Shown: positions 7,301 to 12,408 of the stretch, in pieces | Layout: every line of letters begins with the position of its first letter | How positions within the stretch are numbered: the first letter of the stretch is position 1 | Assembly: GCA_027080545.1 (NCBI GenBank) | Contig: JALWRV010000359.1 | Coordinates: 1-12,861, forward strand | Length of the DNA: 12,861 nt | DNA from: Parvularculaceae bacterium | Lineage (GTDB): Bacteria > Pseudomonadota > Alphaproteobacteria > Caulobacterales > Parvularculaceae | Direction: 5' to 3' | Position numbers and translations under genes: made by a program | The notes under the pieces: model-generated | Seen by the model: the letters and a program-made list of their open reading frames with translations, nothing else | Told to the model about the DNA's origin: nothing | Databases searched by the model: none

Positions 7301-8767
7301 TCAGTCAATGATGAAGCCCATGGGGCCCTTTAATTGACGTTCAGTATTGTTTGAACGAACGCCATTGTTAGATTCCAACTTGCCAAGCAGAACACTCTCC
7401 GCGTCTGATGCGGGCTTGAAGCCATCATCAGGGCTTGCCAATTTGCTCATACGGGTAGGACCAACCAGATAGGGGGTGACGATAATCACCAATTCGGTCT
7501 CATTGCGCTCAAAATCATTGGAGCGAAAAAGTTGTCCCAATACCGGCACATCTTTCAAGGCCGGCACCCCGTCAATCGCGGTTTGGATATTTTCCTGCAG
7601 CAATCCCGCCATGGCCAAACTGCCACCAGACGGTAATTCCACCGTGGTTTCGGCGCTGCGCACCGTCAAACCTGGAACCGAAAAACCGGCAACTTGCGTT
7701 ACTTCACCCGTGTTCGGATCCGTTACCACCGTGCCACCAATGGTCACACCAGTCGCCACCGAAAGATCGGAAACTTCTGTCTTGATTTTCAGATTGATCC
7801 GCCCTTTGGACAGAACCACCGGGGTGAAGCCCAAGGCCACACCATATTTTTTAAATTCTACCGACGTGGTCCCAAGGCCAGACGCCGAAGGCACCGGAAA
7901 CTGACCGCCAGCTAAGAAGCTGGCTGATTCGCCCGACACAGCCGTGATATTGGGCTCAGCCAATATTCTCACTAGGCCCATCTGTTCAAAAGCATCAAAA
8001 TTGAGCTTAAGCTGGCGCAAATTACCGGAAGACCCGAAATTGGCGGTCGTGTTCAATCCACCCAAACTATTGCCCGCGACGGCAAAAGTGCTGTTAGCGG
8101 CAAAATCAAATACATCATTATTGAGGGCAACAGTGCCGTTGGTATCAATACCAAGCTGTTTAATGAGCTGTCGCTGCATTTCCACAATGCGCACTTTCAG
8201 CATCACCTGGCCTTGCTCACGCACAGTGACCATATTCATAACCAGCGATTCATCACCGACAAAGCGACCGGCAATATCTTGCGCAATTTTGGCTTCGCTA
8301 TTGCTGTTTACCACCCCTTGCAGAATGACATTATTGTTCACCGCTTCAACGGTCAGGCGAGCATCAGGCAACAGGCGGGTATAAAGCTCTGCCAGCGCAT
8401 CAAGATCGCGCTCAACCCGGATTTCCAAATTGAGGATTTGACGCCCTTTATCATCAAAGAAAAAGGCATTGGTTTGGCCCACTTCCATACCCAGAATGTA
8501 AACCCGCCGCTTGGAACGCACGACGGCTTCAACCATTTCCGGTTTGGAGATTAATACATCTGCCGCATCGCGCGGCAATTCGATAATTGCTGCCTTATTA
8601 AGCGGTAAAATCAGACTGCGAGACGTTTGGCTATTACCACCCGTGTCGATACGCACCCCGTCTTGGGCCATTGCACCCGGTGCCACCATCAGCAGGGATG
8701 CAATGCCGGCACACAGGCCAGCCATGGCTTTAGCGAAGCTTTTTTGCCAATTCTGTTTCATGAACAT
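7301..8767 (-). CDS. cpaC: Outer-membrane secretin CpaC (RcpA)
   Basis: CpaC forms the outer-membrane channel for the Flp pilus. The 488-residue precursor has a Sec signal peptide (1-34, cleavage AMA|Q) and the pilus-assembly N-terminal domain at about 47-118. A BON-like region lies at about 120-185, with the secretin domain at about 190-435. The secretin hallmarks are visible: AEPNITAVSGESASFLAGG (270-288), VPALKDVPVLGQLFRS (401-416) and ETELVIIVTPYLV (423-435). The tail 440-488 is polar, as in other Tad secretins. The start at 8765-8767 has AGGGA four bases ahead; an ATG two codons later is an equally possible start and changes little. The 104-base spacer before it is rich in stem-loops, listed separately. 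Confidence 0.96.
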   Translation of the reverse strand: MFMKQNWQKSFAKAMAGLCAGIASLLMVAPGAMAQDGVRIDTGGNSQTSRSLILPLNKAAIIELPRDAADVLISKPEMVEAVVRSKRRVYILGMEVGQTNAFFFDDKGRQILNLEIRVERDLDALAELYTRLLPDARLTVEAVNNNVILQGVVNSNSEAKIAQDIAGRFVGDESLVMNMVTVREQGQVMLKVRIVEMQRQLIKQLGIDTNGTVALNNDVFDFAANSTFAVAGNSLGGLNTTANFGSSGNLRQLKLNFDAFEQMGLVRILAEPNITAVSGESASFLAGGQFPVPSASGLGTTSVEFKKYGVALGFTPVVLSKGRINLKIKTEVSDLSVATGVTIGGTVVTDPNTGEVTQVAGFSVPGLTVRSAETTVELPSGGSLAMAGLLQENIQTAIDGVPALKDVPVLGQLFRSNDFERNETELVIIVTPYLVGPTRMSKLASPDDGFKPASDAESVLLGKLESNNGVRSNNTERQLKGPMGFIID

Positions 8768-8808
8768 CTGATCCCTACTCTAAATTCCGTTTACTGGTCC
8801 CGAATATC

Positions 8809-8827
8809 AACCACTTTGATTGTGGTT
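8809..8827 (-). repeat. Small stem-loop in the cpaC leader
   Basis: AACCAC (8809-8814) and GTGGTT (8822-8827) form a perfect 6-bp stem with a 7-base loop, 42 bases upstream of the cpaC start. It is not followed by a T-run. It stands next to the duplicated hairpins at 8837-8881, and together they make the cpaB-cpaC spacer highly structured as RNA. Confidence 0.45.
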
Positions 8828-8836
8828 CTTAGCTTT

Positions 8837-8852
8837 GCCGCATTAGCTGCGG
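8837..8852 (-). repeat. Hairpin repeat, copy 2, in cpaB-cpaC spacer
   Basis: GCCGCATTAGCTGCGG occurs here and again at 8866-8881, 29 bases apart. The core CCGCA-TTAGC-TGCGG is a perfect 5-bp stem with a 5-base loop. This is the downstream copy in the direction of transcription. No T-run follows, so it is not an ordinary terminator. Confidence 0.7.
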
Positions 8853-8865
8853 TCATTTTCTCTGC

Positions 8866-8881
8866 GCCGCATTAGCTGCGG
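8866..8881 (-). repeat. Hairpin repeat, copy 1, spanning the cpaB stop codon
   Basis: This is identical over 16 bases to 8837-8852. The cpaB stop codon (TAA at 8872-8874) and the last two sense codons lie inside it. The second copy therefore looks like a short tandem duplication of the very end of cpaB. Similarity extends weakly past the 16 bases on both sides. Confidence 0.7.
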
Positions 8882-9642
8882 CCGTAACGAATAATCCTAA
8901 CCTCTGTTGGGCGAACTTCCTGTTCAATCTCTTCTCCATTTTCTGGAGCAAAGGCGCTGCGCAATACAAGGTTTACATTGTCCGCAGACTCGCGGACCTC
9001 CAGAAATTCCTCGACCTGCCATGGCGCAATTTCAACCGTTGCGGTGCGTCCAAGCACACTCCCCTCAGTACTACCGGCAATCGTTTGATCAATCGCCAAC
9101 ACGCGCAAATTGGAATAGAGAAGCTCGGAAACGGTTTTTGTATCCTGACCGTCTGCCACATCTTTGGTAAAATAAATATCGACCCGATCACCCGGCAACA
9201 CAAAACCACCTGTTGATGTCTGCGGATCAATGTTAATTGATACTGCGCGCATACCCGGCGTCAACAAAGCGGCCATCATGGAACGATCACCGGGCTTGAC
9301 AATTTTTGCTTCGGTAATTGGTTCGCCTTGATAAATATCTGTGCGTGCTATCGCCTTATCCAGCGAATTGAAGAAATCGTCATTATCTTCTTGAATAAAA
9401 TATTCCGGCAAATTGTCTTTGGGAAATTTTACCCATTTGGTTACAGCCGGATCGATAGGCTGACCTTTAGAAAAATTACCATCGGCAACCAGAACCCGCA
9501 CACTATTATCACGCTCGGCTTGCGGCATGACTTGTGTAATCACTTCCGGTGTCTGTTGTCCCCCGCTCATGGAGACGAGAAAGAACGCGCCGCCACCAGC
9601 CAGCAATGCAATCGCTAAAAGAATAATTCTACCTGTGTTCAC
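8872..9642 (-). CDS. cpaB: Tad pilus assembly protein CpaB (RcpC)
   Basis: CpaB is an inner-membrane-anchored periplasmic protein needed for Flp pilus assembly, thought to stabilise or gate the secretin. The 256-residue product has one N-terminal membrane segment (6-24). A SAF domain follows at about 48-115 (VRVLVADGNFSKGQPI, then IARTDIYQGEPITEAKI). The CpaB/RcpC domain at about 120-232 carries LTPGMRAVSINID (127-139) and GGFVLPGDRVDIYFT (145-159). The start is GTG at 9640-9642 with AGGTG four bases upstream; no nearby in-frame ATG fits the family N-terminus better. The stop codon sits inside a hairpin that is repeated 29 bases further on. It is separated from cpaA by 108 bases, longer than other gaps in the cluster. 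Confidence 0.95.
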   Translation of the reverse strand: MNTGRIILLAIALLAGGGAFFLVSMSGGQQTPEVITQVMPQAERDNSVRVLVADGNFSKGQPIDPAVTKWVKFPKDNLPEYFIQEDNDDFFNSLDKAIARTDIYQGEPITEAKIVKPGDRSMMAALLTPGMRAVSINIDPQTSTGGFVLPGDRVDIYFTKDVADGQDTKTVSELLYSNLRVLAIDQTIAGSTEGSVLGRTATVEIAPWQVEEFLEVRESADNVNLVLRSAFAPENGEEIEQEVRPTEVRIIRYGRS

Positions 9643-9750
9643 AATTCACCTGCCATTTTCACTCGGCGTTGCCCAAAATGGGGCCGTTTACGGGTTCACT
9701 ATCCGGCAAAACCCTCAAAACATTGTTAACCGAGAAAAAATCCCCCCTCT

Positions 9751-10257
9751 TCAAGTGCCAAAAACCGTTAAAAATATTTGCGTATCCGGTAAGGCCCAGA
9801 GACCACCAGCCGCGATCGCAATTCCGTAAGGAATTTGTTTACCAGATTGATGAAGTTTCAAAATCCAGGGTGCCTGGGCGTAAACCGGCAATAGTGGCGA
9901 TTTTCGAAAAACCATTAACGCCACAGCAACCAAGCCGCCGACCAAAGCCACTTTAAACACGAAAATCCAGATAGTCGTCAGGCCAATCCATGGGGCAGAG
10001 GCCGCCAGCAATTTCGCATCACCGCCCCCCAACACACGCAGCGCAAACAGCCCCATACCTAAGAATAATATGATCAACCCCAGTAACATGCTGGATCCGA
10101 TGGTCGCTAAAGGCAATCCAATAACCAGACCAGCGATGGGGAAAATGGCCGCCAATGTGATGGAAATCCAGTTTGGAATACGCAATGCGCGAATGTCATT
10201 GAGCGCTGCAACAATCCAGGCAGCGGGCGGAATAGAAAGAAAGAAAAACGCGAGCAT
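9751..10257 (-). CDS. cpaA: Type IVb prepilin peptidase CpaA (TadV)
   Basis: CpaA is the membrane aspartic protease that removes the leader peptide from Flp prepilins and Tad pseudopilins. The 168-residue polytopic protein is of the short TadV form, without the N-terminal methylase domain of PilD. The two catalytic aspartates of the A24 family are visible: D21 in ALNDIRALRIPN and D80 in the GGGD motif (77-80). The C-terminal IPYGIAIAAGG (142-152) is also typical. About five hydrophobic segments are seen. The start at 10255-10257 is preceded by AAGGTG with five bases between. That site is fully contained in a long stem-loop (10262-10299), so translation of this gene may be regulated. Confidence 0.96.
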   Translation of the reverse strand: MLAFFFLSIPPAAWIVAALNDIRALRIPNWISITLAAIFPIAGLVIGLPLATIGSSMLLGLIILFLGMGLFALRVLGGGDAKLLAASAPWIGLTTIWIFVFKVALVGGLVAVALMVFRKSPLLPVYAQAPWILKLHQSGKQIPYGIAIAAGGLWALPDTQIFLTVFGT

Positions 10258-10261
10258 AGAC

Positions 10262-10299
10262 GCACCTTTTAGAAATCACTAACCATATTTCTAAGGTGC
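10262..10299 (-). promoter_or_regulatory. Stem-loop sequestering the cpaA ribosome-binding site
   Basis: On the minus strand GCACCTT (10293-10299) pairs with AAGGTGC (10262-10268), and AGAAAT (10287-10292) pairs with ATTTCT (10271-10276). This gives 13 base pairs interrupted by one 2-base bulge, closing a 10-base loop (10277-10286). The AAGG Shine-Dalgarno core of cpaA is inside the stem, five bases from the ATG. No T-run follows, so it is not a terminator. It could be a translational switch, a processing site, or a DNA operator. Confidence 0.7.
10269..10286 (-). other. Possible five-codon leader ORF inside the cpaA stem-loop
   Basis: ATG at 10284-10286 opens a reading frame MVSDF that stops at TAA (10269-10271), just before the cpaA Shine-Dalgarno. 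If translated, ribosomes would melt the stem. It has no clear ribosome-binding site of its own, so it may be coincidental. Confidence 0.2.
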
Positions 10300-10303
10300 T
10301 ATT

Positions 10304-10319
10304 GTTAATGATAAGTTAT
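10304..10319 (-). promoter_or_regulatory. CtrA-like box upstream of cpaA
   Basis: The minus strand reads ATAA-N7-TTAAC, eight of nine positions of the CtrA consensus TTAA-N7-TTAAC known from Caulobacter. It lies about 50 bases upstream of the cpaA start. A GAATC (GANTC, the CcrM methylation motif) overlaps its end at 10320-10324. The region is AT-rich, so chance matches are possible. Confidence 0.3.
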
Positions 10320-10335
10320 GAATCGAAAGAGGTTA

Positions 10336-10349
10336 TGCCGCATACGGCA
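10336..10349. repeat. Short inverted repeat in the pilA1-cpaA spacer
   Basis: TGCCG-CATA-CGGCA is a perfect 5-bp inverted repeat with a 4-base loop. It stands out as GC-rich within an AT-rich spacer. It has no adjacent T-run on the minus strand and so is a poor terminator candidate. Confidence 0.4.
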
Positions 10350-10378
10350 AATTATTGTTCAAAATTTTTTAAGAAAAA

Positions 10379-10394
10379 TGAACAGAACCTTAAC
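10379..10394 (+). promoter_or_regulatory. Second CtrA-like box, just past the pilA1 stop
   Basis: The plus strand reads TGAA-N7-TTAAC, again eight of nine positions of TTAA-N7-TTAAC. It is 61 bases from the box at 10304-10319 and in the opposite orientation. Evidence is only the motif match and its position between pilin and cpaA genes. Confidence 0.25.
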
Positions 10395-10401
10395 TCAATA
10401 T

Positions 10402-10575
10402 TTATACGGCAGCATCAACACCAGAAGCAATATCAGAAAAATTTGCTGATACAGATGTCGCCACCGCCTGCATGGAAGTAATAGCGGCAATTGCGAGAAG
10501 TGCTGCGATTAACGAATATTCGATCGCCGTAGCCGCCTCATCATTTTTAAAAAACCAAACCAGTTTACCCAACAT
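10402..10575 (-). CDS. Divergent Flp pilin with alanine at the -1 cleavage position
   Basis: This encodes a 57-residue Flp/PilA-type prepilin: a short basic leader, the ATAIEY signature (15-20) and a hydrophobic helix (about 21-38). Cleavage by CpaA would fall after residue 14, before ATAIEY with the conserved E19 at mature position 5. Residue 14 is alanine where the two sister pilins and the family have glycine, and S21 replaces glycine after the signature. The start is at 10573-10575, where GGAG lies six bases ahead; an upstream in-frame ATG at 10585-10587 overlaps that site and is rejected. It is the pilin nearest cpaA, with no intrinsic terminator between them, so it may be cotranscribed with the machinery. 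It could be a minor pilin or a decaying copy. Confidence 0.88.
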   Translation of the reverse strand: MLGKLVWFFKNDEAATAIEYSLIAALLAIAAITSMQAVATSVSANFSDIASGVDAAV

Positions 10576-10678
10576 AATAATCTCCATACCCGTGAGGATC
10601 TTTAAAATATCCGCTATTGCTAAATGAAGAATTACTAATTCTACTTTGAATTATTATGAAAATGACGCCCCCTTAAAT

Positions 10679-10706
10679 AAAAGGGAGCCATAAAGGCTCC
10701 CTTTTT
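10679..10706 (-). terminator. Terminator of the second pilin gene (possibly bidirectional)
   Basis: A perfect 7-bp stem GGGAGCC / GGCTCCC (10683-10689, 10695-10701) with a 5-base loop is flanked by T-runs on both strands: TTTTATTT on the minus strand and TTTTT on the plus strand. It lies 20 bases past the pilA2 stop. The stem is identical in sequence to that of the terminator at 10987-11011. Confidence 0.9.
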
Positions 10707-10725
10707 AATCAGCTTAGGCGCCCTG

Positions 10726-10899
10726 TTAAGCAGCAGCGTCAACACTGGAAGAAATTTCCGAGAAATTCGTGGAAAGCGACGTTGCAACAGCTTGCAACGC
10801 GGCAATAATCGCAACAGCGATCAAAGCAGCAATCAAACCATACTCAATGGCTGTGGCCCCTTCCTCATCTTTCAAGAACTCTTTCATTTTACTCAGCAT
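10726..10899 (-). CDS. pilA: Flp-type major pilin, copy 2
   Basis: This 57-residue type IVb prepilin has the leader MLSKMKEFLKDEEG, processed after G14. The mature 43-residue protein begins ATAIEY with E19 at mature position 5, followed by a continuous hydrophobic helix. The start at 10897-10899 has GGAGG five bases ahead; two upstream in-frame ATGs (10920, 10911) sit on or before that site and are rejected. From residue 10 to 51 the protein is identical to the pilin at 11042-11215, and the whole mature proteins differ at two positions (52 and 53). It lies between two strong terminators, so it is probably transcribed alone or by read-through. Confidence 0.95.
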   Translation of the reverse strand: MLSKMKEFLKDEEGATAIEYGLIAALIAVAIIAALQAVATSLSTNFSEISSSVDAAA

Positions 10900-10986
10900 A
10901 ATTGCCTCCATTACTAACAATCTTGCTTTAGTCGAAAAGGCTAAAAAAATTGTTTATAATTTCCCCTAGAAAAAATAATTAAGACG

Positions 10987-11011
10987 AAAAAAAGGGAGCC
11001 CGGAGGCTCCC
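10987..11011 (-). terminator. Terminator of the first pilin gene
   Basis: On the minus strand GGGAGCC-TCCG-GGCTCCC is followed by seven T. It lies 30 bases after the stop codon of the pilin at 11042-11215. An outer pairing of GACGAAA with TTTCGTC could extend the stem around the T-run. This would isolate the first pilin gene from the second. Confidence 0.93.
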
Positions 11012-11041
11012 TTTCGTCTCGATCGTCCAGTGACGCAAACC

Positions 11042-11215
11042 TTAAGCAGCAGCGTCGAGATTGGAAGAAATTTCCGAGAAGTTTGTAGAAAGCGACGTTG
11101 CAACAGCTTGCAGCGCGGCGATAATCGCAACAGCGATCAGAGCAGCAATCAAGCCATACTCAATGGCAGTTGCGCCTTCTTCGTCTTTGAAAAAACGATT
11201 GATGAATTTAGTCAT
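11042..11215 (-). CDS. pilA: Flp-type major pilin, copy 3 (promoter-proximal)
   Basis: This 57-residue prepilin has the leader MTKFINRFFKDEEG, a cleavage site after G14, ATAIEY at 15-20 and the hydrophobic helix of Flp pilins. The C-terminus is SNLDAAA. The start at 11213-11215 has AGGAG six bases ahead. It is first in the pilin array, behind a 258-base spacer, and ends in the strongest terminator of the window. This layout fits a highly expressed major pilin on its own short transcript. Its mRNA leader would contain a perfect 10-bp stem-loop (11258-11282) if transcription starts upstream of it. It is nearly identical to the neighbouring copy at 10726-10899. Confidence 0.95.
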   Translation of the reverse strand: MTKFINRFFKDEEGATAIEYGLIAALIAVAIIAALQAVATSLSTNFSEISSNLDAAA

Positions 11216-11473
11216 GTTAGACTCCTGTTATTGCACTTGCACTTGTCTGACTTTTTGCCAGATGACACAGCATGTCATCTGGTGGTAAAGAAATGGTTTC
11301 GCCAAAAGAATAAATTTTCAAACTGGTTAATTTTATTTTCCAGCTCTTTACTCGAATCCAAGCCCTTGCTTATTTTCAAGCTATTTATTGGTTAATATGA
11401 AAGAAATAAATTTTGCAATTTCACAGATTATTTTTAACAACGTCACAAAAAAGACTTGATTTTGACCCAACTT
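11216..11473 (-). promoter_or_regulatory. AT-rich spacer with presumed pilin promoter
   Basis: These 258 bases separate the Crp-like regulator gene from the first pilin and hold no gene. A promoter for the pilin must lie here or further up, but no pair of -35 and -10 elements is convincing. CtrA half-sites (TTAA/TTAAC) occur singly, without the partner at N7. Two TCACA motifs at 11421-11425 and 11442-11446 have the same orientation and do not form a CRP palindrome. No intrinsic terminator for the regulator gene is seen. The only strong structure is the inverted repeat at 11258-11282. Confidence 0.45.
11258..11282 (-). promoter_or_regulatory. Perfect inverted repeat in the pilin leader
   Basis: CCAGATGACA (11258-11267) and TGTCATCTGG (11273-11282) are perfect reverse complements around a 5-base loop. 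The element ends 42 bases upstream of the pilin ATG. On the minus strand it is followed by an A-run rather than T, so it is not a terminator for the upstream regulator gene. It may be an mRNA-stabilising 5' hairpin, an RNA-binding site or a dimeric operator. A short direct repeat TTGCAC-TTGCAC lies between it and the Shine-Dalgarno. Confidence 0.75.
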
Positions 11474-12202
11474 CTAGCGGGATAAATTGGTCAATCCATT
11501 ATAATCCATCACCAACAAGCCCGGATAATGACGTTCTGCAAATTTATTACGAATAAGATCGGCTACCGCATCGGCGGCTTCATTCTCGGTTACCCCAGCG
11601 CGCTCAGACAATTCACGATGTTTTGGCATCCGTGCAATCGACCAATTGCCCCGATCATCTCGCTCTACTAATTCAAGCAATAAGCGATAAACGCGCTTGG
11701 CGGGGGCGACGGAATCATGATCGCCCGCAGCCCAACCGACCAAATCCTCAGCTAAATGCTGCATGATTAAACGCGCAAATGCCGGCTTGCGAACCAATAA
11801 ATCATTAAACGCCGCCGCCTCAATATAAACCAGTTCCGCATCACTATTGGCAACAACCCCTAGGGAAGAGGCCCGACTTTCAGCCCGTGCCACCGCATAT
11901 TCCAGGCCAATAATACCGCCACGCCCCACTTGCGACATCATCATTTGCCCAGATTGATCCGACATACGGGTTATTTGCACCTCGCCCGTAACCACTCCGA
12001 TCAGTTCACTGGCATCATATTGGCCCATGGTGAACAGGGTTTCACCGGCCTTTACGTTGCGAGTAAAGGCTGCTTCGGCAAGGGTTTGGTGAATATCTTT
12101 TGCCGCGCCAACGAACCATTTTAACGAGCTGACCTGCTGCAAGGGCAAAGTCAGAGCTTCTTCCAGCACGTTTGTTTGTTGATTTTTCTGCGGCTTTGCC
12201 AT
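11474..12202 (-). CDS. Crp/Fnr-family transcriptional regulator
   Basis: This 242-residue regulator has a cyclic-nucleotide-binding-like beta-barrel at about 30-130, where FTMGQYDASELIGVVTGEVQ (57-76) matches the family. A dimerisation helix follows at about 132-158, then a C-terminal winged helix at about 165-235. The phosphate-binding stretch keeps E101 and R110 (GLEYA...SRASS), so nucleotide binding is possible though not certain. No Fnr-type N-terminal cysteine cluster is present. The helix-turn-helix PKHRELSERAGVTENEAADA (193-212) is less canonical than in Crp. The start at 12200-12202 has AGGA six bases ahead. It sits directly upstream of the pilins on the same strand and divergent from an exported pilus-domain protein, so control of either is plausible but inferred. 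Confidence 0.88.
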   Translation of the reverse strand: MAKPQKNQQTNVLEEALTLPLQQVSSLKWFVGAAKDIHQTLAEAAFTRNVKAGETLFTMGQYDASELIGVVTGEVQITRMSDQSGQMMMSQVGRGGIIGLEYAVARAESRASSLGVVANSDAELVYIEAAAFNDLLVRKPAFARLIMQHLAEDLVGWAAGDHDSVAPAKRVYRLLLELVERDDRGNWSIARMPKHRELSERAGVTENEAADAVADLIRNKFAERHYPGLLVMDYNGLTNLSR

Positions 12203-12223
12203 GATATTTCCTGCATCCCATCG

Positions 12224-12239
12224 CTAAACTAATAGTTAG
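12224..12239. promoter_or_regulatory. Small palindrome upstream of the Crp-like gene
   Basis: AACTA-A-TAGTT (12227-12237), flanked by CTA and AG, is an almost symmetric element 25 to 35 bases upstream of the regulator start codon. Its position would suit an autoregulatory site. It does not match the Crp or Fnr consensus. Confidence 0.3.
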
Positions 12240-12333
12240 AATAGGGGTGGAGCCTTAAACATGGGTAAAATTTATTGACCAATTTAGGACATTCATACGG
12301 CTTTGCGCAAAACCATGGCAAAAAATGAAGGTG

Positions 12334-12350
12334 TTAAATTCTTGTTTAAG
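12334..12350. promoter_or_regulatory. AT-rich inverted repeat in the divergent spacer
   Basis: TTAAA-TTCTTG-TTTAA is an inverted repeat about 60 bases upstream of the plus-strand gene. On the minus strand it also reads TTAA-N8-TTAAC, both CtrA half-sites intact but with one base too many between them. A TTGACC at 12357-12362 could be a -35 element, but no good -10 follows at the right spacing. Confidence 0.3.
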
Positions 12351-12408
12351 AAAGTATTGACCTTTCTCACCTAGATTTCGCCTTACTCGTTATCACAGGA
12401 ACAGGCCA

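Larger units (their letters stand above)
10726..11215 (-). repeat. Tandem duplication of pilin gene plus terminator
   Basis: The units 10679-10899 and 10987-11215 each consist of a 57-codon pilin gene and a terminator with the same GGGAGCC stem. Across the shared coding part most differences are single third-position changes that leave the protein unchanged. Leaders, codons 52-53 and the upstream spacers have diverged. Confidence 0.85.

Noticed and set aside
9643..9750. Terminator or small gene in the cpaA-cpaB gap
   Set aside because: Only 4-5 bp stems such as GGGTT/AACCC are possible without a T-run, and no frame has a start with a ribosome-binding site.
10350..10390. AT-rich TGTTCA...TGAACA inverted repeat as a terminator after the third pilin
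   Set aside because: The arms are six bases with a long loop and no GC content to make a stable stem.
11238..11262. Sigma-54 promoter upstream of the first pilin
   Set aside because: A TGGC is present on the minus strand but the expected GC dinucleotide at the -12 spacing is missing.
11421..11458. CRP or Fnr binding site upstream of the first pilin
   Set aside because: The TCACA motifs are in the same orientation and the TTGAT at 11455-11459 has no matching ATCAA half, so no palindrome forms.
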